In this document: positions 41,919 to 50,198 of the stretch, piece by piece
Numbering within the stretch: position 1 is the first letter of the stretch
Layout: each line of letters opens with the position of its first letter
IMG/VR virus record: IMGVR_UViG_3300009786_000013
Coordinates: 1-60,365 of that record
Length of the DNA stretch: 60,365 nt
Origin: a virus
Direction: 5' to 3' (one strand)
The notes under the pieces: generated by a model
Told to the model about the DNA's origin: nothing
The model's input: only the letters and a program-made list of their open reading frames with translations
Database searches by the model: none
Program-made: the position numbers and the translations under genes

Positions 41919-42404
41919 ATTCCACTCTACAGCTACCAATGTGAAGACTGCGGTCTACGGTTCGACAGGCGGATGTCCGCCTCAAGAGCTGGAGATGCCG
42001 TCGGGTGCAAGTGTGGGGAGCAGGCATCTAGGGTTGTTCCGGATTCAGTACAGACCACCTTCAACCCGAAGGGGGACGGTACGATCCAGCCACAGAACAC
42101 TGGTGTTTCGTCCTACGATGCCAATGTGGATCGTGTGATTGGAGAACATGCAAGAGGAAGCTGGGATGCAATAGCCCAGAGACATACCCGAAAGAGGGAG
42201 GTTCTTCGGAACAACCCTGGAAAGACGGGTTGGGATCTCGGTAGGACCTTGGACGGCGACTACCAACCCATGAAAACTGAGGAGAGAGGCGCCGCCGAGA
42301 TGGCGCGTGGGCTCCACGGTAAGGCTCTAGGGATGCTTGAGCGCCACAAAAAGAGGCGAAAGAAGGCGACTGACGCGGGTCAAGCTGCCAACCACCAGTC
42401 CTGA
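41919..42404 (+). CDS. FmdB-type zinc-ribbon protein with probable ATT start
   Basis: A 161-aa protein. The frame has no ATG/GTG/TTG at the expected place. A GTG lies at 41868 but has no SD site and adds a disordered leader. ATT 41919 lies five bases after GGAGG (41909-41913) and gives the standard opening xPLYSYQCEDCG, placing Cys8, Cys11 and Cys30 exactly as in the paralogue at 25237; a CxC (30, 32) closes the ribbon. The remainder is basic and helical (GARGSWDAI-like and Lys/Arg-rich end). If ATT is not used, the start is 41868. Confidence 0.65.
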   Translation: MPLYSYQCEDCGLRFDRRMSASRAGDAVGCKCGEQASRVVPDSVQTTFNPKGDGTIQPQNTGVSSYDANVDRVIGEHARGSWDAIAQRHTRKREVLRNNPGKTGWDLGRTLDGDYQPMKTEERGAAEMARGLHGKALGMLERHKKRRKKATDAGQAANHQS

Positions 42405-42543
42405 AGGACTTGGATAGATGAACAGAAAGATAGAAATACCATCCGTGCTTACCCAACCCGCCCTCGAGGCGTGGAAAACACCGACAACGCACTAACCGCG
42501 AATCAGTTATTTCGGCCCGGAAGGGCCGCTAAGGAGACCCGTC
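42405..42543 (+). promoter_or_regulatory. Sheath leader with GGAA-loop hairpin
   Basis: A 139-base gap before the sheath gene. CGGCCC-GGAA-GGGCCG (42513-42528) is a perfect 6-bp stem with a GNRA tetraloop, ending two bases before the SD site AAGGAG (42531-42536). The upstream part is AT-richer (AGATGAACAGAAAGATAGAA, 42415-42434) and may hold the promoter, but no element is convincing. Confidence 0.5.
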
Positions 42544-45500
42544 ATGGCCTTTGATTTCAAGAACCCCTACGCCCCCCCAGGCATCTACACCGAAACCAAG
42601 TACGAGAACCCCCTCGCTGGGAACCTCTCGTCACTGAACATTCCGATGCTGATCGGTCCTGGCAACGAGATCCTCTCGCAGTCCGGTCTTGAAGTCGTTC
42701 GGGGCAGCTCCAGCACCATCGACCAGTCGGTCCCTACGGAGGATGTCACTGGAAGGGCAGTCCTCGACATCGCGGACAACGGAACCATCACCCTCGGTGC
42801 TTGGGATGGCGTTGCGATGAAGTGCCAGGTTCGCAACTTCCCCATCGTCACAGGCGATGGCTCTGGGACCTCGACCACGAAGGCAACCGATGTGGTCGCC
42901 TTCCTCAACGATACGCCCATCGTGGTGCTCTCCGTGGACGGGGTCAACGGAGTTGTTGAGCTGTCCACCGTTCCCGTAGCAGGGGACGAGGTCCGCATCA
43001 CCTACTTCTTCAACAGGACCGACACGGCCGCCACCGACGATGTGTCCGACCAGGTGTCCGCCGACGGTGCCCTCCTTCAAGGATCCGTGGGTGAGAACTT
43101 CACCATCACCGAAGACCTGGACGATGCATTCATCGTCTCCGTTGACGGGGCAGCTGCTACCACCATCACACTTCCTCCGGGTACGTGGGAGGCAGCGCAG
43201 ATCGCCGCATCCATCTCTGCCGCTGGGGAAGGGTCCCTTTCTGCGTCCACCTTTACGAACTACCTCGGGGATGTTTGCATTTCGTTGTCCGCCGACCTGT
43301 CCCTCTCGGTAGGGGCTGGCACCGCCAACGCCGCTCTCGGTTTCAACGCTGGAGCGGCCACCGCCCGGACGTCCACCTTCCATGTGTTTCAGGGACCCAT
43401 CGTGGATGGTTCCAACGGTGGCGTGACCACCACGACACCGTCCCATGTCACCGTCACCGTCAATGGTGCCGCTGCGGAGGTCGCCTCCGTTGACGGCGCA
43501 AACCGCGCTGTGACCCTCTCGGTTGCACCCGCCGTCGGATCCACCGTAGTGATCAACTACAAGTGGAACTCGTGGCAGGACACCTTTGACTACCTGGCCA
43601 ACATCGGCGTGCTGGAGGTGTCCACCTGTGGCATCACCACAGGTCGCTCTGATTATGTGCAGGGTGTCGACTTCGTTCTGAAGGACGACGCGCTTCTCTG
43701 GGGCACCGCAGCCATCGTTTCGGCGGTCTCCGCAACCGCGGGCACCGAGGAGTTTGGCACCGTTCAGATTTCGGCGGCCCTCGTTGACGCCAAGGCATAC
43801 CTCCAGTCGTGCCCCGCCGTGACGGATGCCGTCGGCGGATCGTCCAACACGAGTCGTACCGTGTTCAAGCTCCAGGCCGTTCCGACGACTGGCAACGGGC
43901 GGAACAGTCCCCTCGGGACCAGCTTGTTCCAGACGGTCAGCAACAGTCGCATCGACGTCCCCACCGACAGGCCCGATCTGGTGACGGCCTATTGGGGCTT
44001 CGGTGTACAGGATGCCCTCGTCCGGGGATCCGTTTCCGTTCTCAAGGTTGACTCGGCCTCTGCAGAGATCACTCTGGCCGACCCCATCCCTGTTGGAGCT
44101 TCGGTCTACGCCACCTTCTACTACAACACCCTGAAGGATGAGGAATACACCCTCACCTGCGAGTCGGCCGGGGGTTCCGGATCTGGAACCTATTCGGTAG
44201 CCGACTCCGACGGCAACGCGCTGTTCTCAACCGTGTTCGGCTCCCGTGGAGTCGGTCTGGCCGAGGATCCCGTGTTCCCGAGTGGTTCCGTCAAGATGCC
44301 CGATGCCCGCCACGAGGTGATCGGAGGGGATGCCTTCACTGGACCCCTCGAGGAGGATGTGACCGTCGAGTTCATCGACAAGTTCGCTACGCCTCCGAAG
44401 TGGACATACCCTGGACCGGGACCCTTCTGGTTCGCGTCAGGTACATCGGATGACCTCGAGCTCACCGTGGTCGGCAACGCCGTGACCTCGGACATGACCC
44501 TCGATCTCTCGAAGCCCTCCGGCTTCACCGGCGGTGGCGGCGCGTGCGCTTTCATCATCGGTTCCGAAGTCGCATACGACGACGCAGGTGCTTCCACACA
44601 CACCATCGCAACTGGAACGGACGACGGCATCCACATCAACGTGGATGGGGTCTCCCTGGATGCGACGGCTGGCGCTGGCGCCGACAACGTGTCTGCATAC
44701 GCTGATGCCCTCAACGCTGTGTCCGTGACCACGGCGGCAGAGTACACCTCTGCCGGCCGGTTCTCCGGGTGGGTCTGCGGTGCGGGTGATTACGACACCA
44801 TCACCTTCCACTGGACCGGATCGACCTCCGGTGTTTCCGGGCTCAAGGTGTGTACGATTGCCGCTGACACCTATGCCACCCCTGCGGATCTCGCTGCGGC
44901 GGTACAGACTGCGTTCACGACTCCCGCCGTACCATTCGGAGATGCCGACGATGCACCGGGCATCGCCGTGTCAGCCAACACCAAGGGCCAACTCGTGTTC
45001 GCCGTGACGACCTCGACCAATGACGTCACTGGCGGCGTGCTCGAGTTCATCGGGGATGGGAGTGCCACCGACTTCTGCGTACTCGCAGGAATCGACTGTG
45101 ACACAGACACCGCGCGCGGCCAGACCAAGATCCTGGCCGGTTCCCCCGTGGCGAAGCAGTACTCCATCGCGGGTGCTGGTGCCGAGTTGATGCACGACAG
45201 GCTTCTCCTTCGGAACCGGCTCCTGGCCGGTGGCAGCTCCATCCACCCTGAGTCCATCGAGGCTCAGGCATCGGTTGAGATCGTCTCCGGAAACGCGCTC
45301 GCCTTCCTCGGGATTGATTCGGGCACCATCGTGTATGCGAACTGCGATGCCGTCATTCGACCCGCCACCATGACCGCACAGACCGGCTGGTCCGGCGGGC
45401 AGAACGGCGGACAGCCCGTTGTGACCTTCTATGATGGGACGAACCCGAGCAACCCCGACAACACGACCCTCAAGTTCAACATCGACGGATACCCCGTCGA

Positions 45501-47451
45501 GGTCGGCTTCGGGGGGAATGGTGCCGGTGCTGATGTGGCTTTCGGTCCCGCTGTTGCGGGCAACGGATCGGTGATCGACCTGATCGCCACCGCCATCGCC
45601 GCTGTACATGACGACTATGCTGCCGCCGCAAACGTCATCACCGCTGGCCTGGTTTCGCAGGAGGGTGCGACGCTTCGCATCACAAGTGCGGCATCGGGTC
45701 CGAGCTCGTCGCTGTCGGTTTCCGACGGTACGGCCAACGGCGTCCTCGGGTTCACCAACAACTCGTCGGCGTCCCGGTCTTCGGTGACCACACAGGCGGC
45801 TGCCAATGCTGCCAACAGTCACGGTGCCGACATCGACTGGCTCCTGGCCTGGACCGGCGTGGTAGGCACCATTTCCGGGGTTGCTCTCGCTGATGCGGCA
45901 GTTGCCGCCGACGGCAAGGGGTACATCTACATTCAGGGCAACTTCACGGGCACAGCAGCGTCCGTGGCCGTGGATGAGGATGCAGCCACCAGCGCACTCC
46001 TTCCGGGTACGGGACTCCTTGCCGAGGACGGCGACGGAGCTGTGGGTGAGGCTGGAGTTTCCGGGTTCACTGTCACCTCCTCCGCTGCAAGCGGTTCGGG
46101 TTCGGCGGACACCTCGAGTCTCCAGACCACTGGTCTCGGACAGGATGGCGTGGTGGGGCAGACCTACCGCGACTCCATCACGGGTCTGTCGTTCACTGTT
46201 CTCCCCCTCGAGGGCGGGAACAACTACACGGACGGCGACACGGCCACCTTCACCCTCAAGGTGAGGGAGGCATCCACTTGTGATGCGAACATCCCCGTGA
46301 ACACCATCCCGGGCATCAGCCTTGTGGTGTCGAACACCGTTGGTGTTTCCGAAGCGGACACCGCTGCCATCGAATGCAACGAGCGTGGTGGGGCGGAGCC
46401 GGCCATCGGTGACATCTACTATGTCAGCTATGACTTCTCGAAGAGGGACTACTCTCCGAGGGTGTACACCAAGATGAGCTCAATCGAGCGCGCCTTTGGT
46501 CTGCCTGGAGCCGACAGTCCGACCGCCCTTGCGGCGTACCTCATGCTCCTCAATGGTGCATCCGCAGTCGGTGTCAAGCAGGTGAAGAAGGACGCGGGGT
46601 CCACCAATGCAGGTGTCGCCTCGTACACCAACGCCCTCGATGAGTTGGAGGGCCTCCTTCCGGGTCGCATCCGGCCGAGTGTGCTCGTCCCGCTCGTCCC
46701 CTACACCCTGGAGCTTGCCCAGTACCTCAGTGCTCACTGCGCTATCCAGTCGGACATCCGGCACCGGGCAGAGCGCACCGCAATCCTCGGCTTCCAGGCT
46801 GGGACTCAGCCTTCGGAGGCTGCGGACGCAGCCAAGAGTGTGGGCGATGCGAGGATCCGCCTCCTGTACCCCGACATGCTTACCGTCACTACGACGGACG
46901 CTGACGGACGGGATACCGAGCAGCTCATCGACGGTCGTTATCTGGCGGCCATGATGGCGGCGCGTTCATCCAGCCCCAACCGCGACCCAGCGTCCCCGTG
47001 GACGGGGACCAAGTTCGTTGGGACCAACGGGCTCTCCCGCATCCTGGATCCTGTCACCCAGAACCAGGTGGCTGCAGCCGGGGTCTCTGTCTGCGAGGAC
47101 AGGCCTCCGTTCATCAAGGTGCGGCACGGTCTGACCACGGACATGTCCAGCATCATGACGAAGACTCCGACGGTTGCCCAGATTGCGGATTTCGTCCAGC
47201 AGCAGTCCCGGGACACTCTGGAAGGGTTCATCGGCGTCAAGTTCCTGCCGCAGATTCTCACGCAGGTTGAGGGCAGGATCGCTACGATGTTCAAGACCAT
47301 GGTGCAGGGCCAGATTGTGGCGGGGTACACGGGCATCAAGGCAAGCCTCGACCCGAACGATCCAACTGCGGCCAAGGTTGAGGCGTTTTATCAGCCGGTC
47401 TTCCCGCTGCTCTACATCGTCCTGACCTTCAACATCAGGGCGTCGCTGTAG
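42544..47451 (+). CDS. Tail sheath protein, very long
   Basis: Contractile tail sheath. The N-terminus (NPYAPPGIYTETKYENP) and the C-terminal 340 residues are sheath-like: YVSYDFSKRDYSPRVYTK near residue 1290, then the domain with LVPLVPYTLELAQYLSAHC and a typical ending FQPV-type run VFPLLYIVLTFNIRAS. At 1635 aa it is about two and a half times T4 gp18; the extra roughly 900 residues between the two conserved ends are Thr/Ala/Gly-rich beta repeats (for example around residues 110-300, 690-800 and 970-1100) that would project from the sheath surface. Strong SD and hairpin leader fit high expression. Confidence 0.88.
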   Translation: MAFDFKNPYAPPGIYTETKYENPLAGNLSSLNIPMLIGPGNEILSQSGLEVVRGSSSTIDQSVPTEDVTGRAVLDIADNGTITLGAWDGVAMKCQVRNFPIVTGDGSGTSTTKATDVVAFLNDTPIVVLSVDGVNGVVELSTVPVAGDEVRITYFFNRTDTAATDDVSDQVSADGALLQGSVGENFTITEDLDDAFIVSVDGAAATTITLPPGTWEAAQIAASISAAGEGSLSASTFTNYLGDVCISLSADLSLSVGAGTANAALGFNAGAATARTSTFHVFQGPIVDGSNGGVTTTTPSHVTVTVNGAAAEVASVDGANRAVTLSVAPAVGSTVVINYKWNSWQDTFDYLANIGVLEVSTCGITTGRSDYVQGVDFVLKDDALLWGTAAIVSAVSATAGTEEFGTVQISAALVDAKAYLQSCPAVTDAVGGSSNTSRTVFKLQAVPTTGNGRNSPLGTSLFQTVSNSRIDVPTDRPDLVTAYWGFGVQDALVRGSVSVLKVDSASAEITLADPIPVGASVYATFYYNTLKDEEYTLTCESAGGSGSGTYSVADSDGNALFSTVFGSRGVGLAEDPVFPSGSVKMPDARHEVIGGDAFTGPLEEDVTVEFIDKFATPPKWTYPGPGPFWFASGTSDDLELTVVGNAVTSDMTLDLSKPSGFTGGGGACAFIIGSEVAYDDAGASTHTIATGTDDGIHINVDGVSLDATAGAGADNVSAYADALNAVSVTTAAEYTSAGRFSGWVCGAGDYDTITFHWTGSTSGVSGLKVCTIAADTYATPADLAAAVQTAFTTPAVPFGDADDAPGIAVSANTKGQLVFAVTTSTNDVTGGVLEFIGDGSATDFCVLAGIDCDTDTARGQTKILAGSPVAKQYSIAGAGAELMHDRLLLRNRLLAGGSSIHPESIEAQASVEIVSGNALAFLGIDSGTIVYANCDAVIRPATMTAQTGWSGGQNGGQPVVTFYDGTNPSNPDNTTLKFNIDGYPVEVGFGGNGAGADVAFGPAVAGNGSVIDLIATAIAAVHDDYAAAANVITAGLVSQEGATLRITSAASGPSSSLSVSDGTANGVLGFTNNSSASRSSVTTQAAANAANSHGADIDWLLAWTGVVGTISGVALADAAVAADGKGYIYIQGNFTGTAASVAVDEDAATSALLPGTGLLAEDGDGAVGEAGVSGFTVTSSAASGSGSADTSSLQTTGLGQDGVVGQTYRDSITGLSFTVLPLEGGNNYTDGDTATFTLKVREASTCDANIPVNTIPGISLVVSNTVGVSEADTAAIECNERGGAEPAIGDIYYVSYDFSKRDYSPRVYTKMSSIERAFGLPGADSPTALAAYLMLLNGASAVGVKQVKKDAGSTNAGVASYTNALDELEGLLPGRIRPSVLVPLVPYTLELAQYLSAHCAIQSDIRHRAERTAILGFQAGTQPSEAADAAKSVGDARIRLLYPDMLTVTTTDADGRDTEQLIDGRYLAAMMAARSSSPNRDPASPWTGTKFVGTNGLSRILDPVTQNQVAAAGVSVCEDRPPFIKVRHGLTTDMSSIMTKTPTVAQIADFVQQQSRDTLEGFIGVKFLPQILTQVEGRIATMFKTMVQGQIVAGYTGIKASLDPNDPTAAKVEAFYQPVFPLLYIVLTFNIRASL

Positions 47452-47478
47452 GAGTTGGACTCTGAATAGGGGGTCCCG

Positions 47479-48102
47479 ATGGACTACAGAACCGTAGTAA
47501 GAAGCATGATCGACGAGCTCGCTGACACCCCTTCGGGGGTGCCAGCGGATTCCGTCCTCAACCACATGGTGGGGAGGGTTGCAGACATGCACGAGAACAA
47601 GACCGCTGCCGGCGTCTACAAGAGTGTAGAGAAAGCCTTCCACGAGGCCGTCGAGGACAGGGACGGATCCTTCGGGAAGTTCAAGTGGAAGGGCAAGCAG
47701 GTCACCAGCGTGGACGACGACGAGGGCTTCAACATCGACGTGGAGACTCCTGAGGAAGGCTCCATGGAGATGGAGATCAGTTTCTTCTGGGAGGACGACA
47801 CCGGCGAAGCCATAGAGAGATACGTCGAGAAGACCGTGCATCATGCACTGAAGGATCTCGATGTCGAGTTCGGCGACCGGGACCAGGACGACGTCTACGG
47901 GGAGATCCCCATCGGCTTCTTCGCTGACAACCCCGACCAGGAGTTCGCCTCCGACTTTGCACAGGTCTACGCCACCCCGAACGGGAGGGACAAGATCCTC
48001 AAGATCAAGGTCCGGGGAGCGCTCGGTAGAGGTGGCCTCCTGGAGTTCTGGATAGATGTCCAGATCCAGGTCGGCCTTGAAGTGGTCGTGGAGCCTATGT
48101 GA
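47479..48102 (+). CDS. Unknown acidic protein downstream of sheath
   Basis: A 207-aa acidic protein with an SD-like purine run (GGGGGTC) upstream. The first 55 residues are helical (VVRSMIDELADTPSG), then alternating strands with many Asp/Glu (MEMEISFFWEDDTGEAIER) and an ending beta hairpin (LEFWIDVQIQVGLEVVVEP). It has no zinc or membrane motif. It overlaps the next start by one base. Possibly a sheath-associated or assembly protein; no family recognised. Confidence 0.62.
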   Translation: MDYRTVVRSMIDELADTPSGVPADSVLNHMVGRVADMHENKTAAGVYKSVEKAFHEAVEDRDGSFGKFKWKGKQVTSVDDDEGFNIDVETPEEGSMEMEISFFWEDDTGEAIERYVEKTVHHALKDLDVEFGDRDQDDVYGEIPIGFFADNPDQEFASDFAQVYATPNGRDKILKIKVRGALGRGGLLEFWIDVQIQVGLEVVVEPM

Positions 48103-48335
48103 TGGACGGACCAGATCCAAAGCGGGTTGCCCGCGCAGCGGCGAAGAAGGACATGGGGGGAACCAAGCTCCGCAGCGCCCTCTACGAGTCCGGGGACAAG
48201 ATCACCTCCCTGGAGGACCTGGCCGGAGATGCCCCCCTCGATGCCGACTCCAAGTACAAGAATCTGGTGAAGAAACTGTCCCGGGCGCATGACGATCTGC
48301 GGAAGCACCTCGACGCTAACTACAACTGGGACTGA
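48102..48335 (+). CDS. Small protein with RVAR-type N-terminus (copy 1)
   Basis: A 77-aa protein; ATG 48102 overlaps the previous stop (TGATG), while an in-frame GTG at 48099 is less likely. It begins MDGPDPKRVARAAAKK, nearly the same as the next gene's opening, then helices (DADSKYKNLVKKLSRAHDDL). The shared start suggests a sorting, targeting or binding peptide rather than chance. Function unknown. Confidence 0.62.
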   Translation: MDGPDPKRVARAAAKKDMGGTKLRSALYESGDKITSLEDLAGDAPLDADSKYKNLVKKLSRAHDDLRKHLDANYNWD

Positions 48336-48344
48336 GGAGACAAT

Positions 48345-48689
48345 ATGAACAAACCAAATCCAAGGCGGGTCGCCCGACGGGCTGCATCCATGTCGAACAC
48401 CCACCGGGACCTCATCCTGGACGCTATGGGATCCCTCAAGGACAGCCTCGAGGACTCCTTCGACTCCGGCGACCAGCACGATCTGGCCGCCTACATGGAC
48501 GACGGTGAGGCGCTCCATTTCGCACCGTGGATCAACGACAACTTCGACGACTTCCAGGAACATCTGTTCGCCATCTTGGAGAACTTCGACAACCCGGACG
48601 GCTACGGATCCATGAGCCGCGAGCTCCGGGACGAGCTCACCTACTACCCGAAGCGGGACTATATGTCTCTCACCCGTAAGCTCCGCTGA
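48345..48689 (+). CDS. Small protein with RVAR-type N-terminus (copy 2)
   Basis: A 114-aa acidic protein with a good SD (TGAGGAGA). It begins MNKPNPRRVARRAASMS, matching the preceding gene's N-terminus, then diverges: helices rich in Asp and Phe (LEDSFDSGDQHDLAAYMDD, then NDNFDDFQEHLFAILENF). Acidic aromatic helices suggest a soluble binding protein. No family recognised; the two genes may be a diverged pair sharing only the peptide. Confidence 0.64.
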   Translation: MNKPNPRRVARRAASMSNTHRDLILDAMGSLKDSLEDSFDSGDQHDLAAYMDDGEALHFAPWINDNFDDFQEHLFAILENFDNPDGYGSMSRELRDELTYYPKRDYMSLTRKLR

Positions 48690-48694
48690 TCCAC

Positions 48695-49156
48695 ATGGCG
48701 CGGTATGCGAGCGTTTATTTCTCGCCAGGTAGAGGCGCCGACGATGTGGTCATCGGGTTCATCGACCGCTGCGAGGAGTCCCTGGATGCTGCGGTCTACT
48801 CCATCACCCACGACGGGATAGCCGAAGCCCTCATCAGGGCGCATGGACGCGGCGTGGCCGTGCGGGTACTCACCGACAAGTCCCAGGCCGGTTCGAGGTA
48901 CGCCGATGACGAGCTCATGGAGGCTGCTGGGATACCCCTCCTCCGGGACACCCAGACAGGGGCGATGCACAATAAGTTCATGATCGGCGACGGCAGGGCC
49001 GTCGGCACGGGGTCTTTCAACTGGACGGCCAACGCAGCTCGCCGCAACGCGGAGAACTTCGTCGTCCTCCGCCTCTCATATGTCGTTTCGGCTTTCAAGG
49101 GGGAGTTCGACAGACTGTGGGCGGCCAACGGGCTCCCCTCGGTGGACGCCCTATAA
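48695..49156 (+). CDS. PLD-superfamily nuclease/phosphodiesterase, single HKD
   Basis: A 153-aa protein with one complete HKD motif: His92-x-Lys94-x4-Asp99-x6-Gly106-Ser107 within HNKFMIGDGRAVGTGSFN. The fold is completed by ESLDAAVYSITHDGIAEALI and RGVAVRVLTDKSQAGSRY, as in Nuc-type endonucleases of the phospholipase D superfamily, which dimerise to join two HKD motifs at one active site. There is no signal peptide, so the enzyme acts in the cytoplasm or the virion. It lies six bases after a small tail-region gene with no clear SD. Lipid substrate is less likely than DNA at this size. Confidence 0.85.
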   Translation: MARYASVYFSPGRGADDVVIGFIDRCEESLDAAVYSITHDGIAEALIRAHGRGVAVRVLTDKSQAGSRYADDELMEAAGIPLLRDTQTGAMHNKFMIGDGRAVGTGSFNWTANAARRNAENFVVLRLSYVVSAFKGEFDRLWAANGLPSVDAL

Positions 49157-49209
49157 TCTGGATGGTAGCAGGGGCAGCATGGACATGACCCCTCAAATAG
49201 GAGAATACC
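49152..49209 (+). promoter_or_regulatory. TATAAT-containing leader of tube gene
   Basis: TATAAT (49152-49157) overlaps the stop of the nuclease gene, a perfect sigma-70 -10 box, but no matching -35 is present at 17 bases (CGGGCT). The SD site is ATAGGAGAA, followed by ACC before the tube gene's ATG. Candidate promoter only. Confidence 0.3.
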
Positions 49210-50097
49210 ATGACAGCGCAGAACAATGACAAGACCCCATCCCTCGGATTGCAGGGTCAGAGTTACCTGTATGACTATGGGACCAGTCCCAACACCAGGA
49301 CTGCTGTGTCGCAGAAGGTACGCATCCTGACTCCTGTGTATGGCGACAACACCGCCCTGCATCAGATGGGCGTGGTCTCGTCATTCGCCCCCACTATGAG
49401 TCGGAGCGTGGAGCCTGTTCGCGGCATCGGCTTCGGTGACAAGATCGCTGAGCTCGTCCCGAGCGTGACGGAACCCGTCACAGGTTCCTTCGAGCGTGCC
49501 CTCCTGTACTTGTGCAACCTCTGGCAGGCCGCTGGCTATGCCTCGGGCGTGGACGGTCCTGTGAGGAGTTTGGCCCACCATCGCTGGCCCTTCGACATCG
49601 AGCAGCAACTCGTGTTCTCGACCCTTGCCGACACTGACGTGAACGTGGCCAACAACGGCTACGGCGGTGACAGCGGCGACTTCGACGGCGGTATCAAGGC
49701 GGTCACATACCCCACGGGGACTACGGACGGCGTCAACTTTGAGGGAGGGCCTTCGGCGACCCAGAGCGGCTCGGATGCGTTATCCAACCCTAATACTGGC
49801 ACGACAGCACCAGGCCACACGGCCATCATCACCATGTACGAAGCGTGCTGGTTCACTGGGTGGAACACATCCTTTGCCAAGGATGCGGGCATGATCATGG
49901 AAACCGGTGAAGTGATGGTTTCCGATGTTCACGATTTCTCGTCCCTGTACGGAGAGTTCCTGGCAACAGGCAACGACCCGACCATCGGCCAGCTCGGTTC
50001 GGTCAGGTTCCACAGCTCGACAGGCTCCGCACAGAGTGGCGGCGGTGCTGGGCAGATGTTCGGTGCTGACGAACCCGAAGTCGAAGAACCCGAATAG
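49210..50097 (+). CDS. Probable tail tube protein
   Basis: A 295-aa, low-charge protein with a strong SD, following the sheath by four small genes and preceding chaperone and tape-measure genes, the usual position for the inner tube. Features include an N-terminal flexible segment, VGGVVSSFAP-like strand (VVSSFAPTMSRSVEPVRGIG), EPVTGSFERALLYLCNLWQ and a final Gly/Glu-rich tail. Loops with Asn/Gly (ANNGYGGDSGDFDGG) fit a surface-exposed insertion. No direct motif proves it, so this is position-based. Confidence 0.7.
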   Translation: MTAQNNDKTPSLGLQGQSYLYDYGTSPNTRTAVSQKVRILTPVYGDNTALHQMGVVSSFAPTMSRSVEPVRGIGFGDKIAELVPSVTEPVTGSFERALLYLCNLWQAAGYASGVDGPVRSLAHHRWPFDIEQQLVFSTLADTDVNVANNGYGGDSGDFDGGIKAVTYPTGTTDGVNFEGGPSATQSGSDALSNPNTGTTAPGHTAIITMYEACWFTGWNTSFAKDAGMIMETGEVMVSDVHDFSSLYGEFLATGNDPTIGQLGSVRFHSSTGSAQSGGGAGQMFGADEPEVEEPE

Positions 50098-50149
50098 TTG
50101 GGTAGGGATGCCGGGTAGTGTGCCTTACTGGGGAGACAGCCTATAACCG

Positions 50150-50198
50150 GTAGGGTTCTCGTCTCTCCCGGTGACTTCCCGGAAGGAGATAGAGAACA
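50150..50198 (+). promoter_or_regulatory. Leader with tandem GGGTAnnGT-type motifs
   Basis: Just upstream, GGTAGGGAT (50101-50109), GGGTAGTGT (50113-50121) and GGTAGGGTT (50150-50158) occur within 60 bases. In the same stretch GGGGAGAC (50130s) can pair with GTCTCTCCC, with a bulge, around the third copy. The SD GGAAGGAGAT ends the leader. The region is a good candidate for the promoter of the chaperone and tape-measure genes. Confidence 0.35.

Noticed and set aside
42418-42495. 25-residue frame in the sheath leader
   Set aside because: Too short, weak SD and no recognisable pattern; kept as leader sequence.
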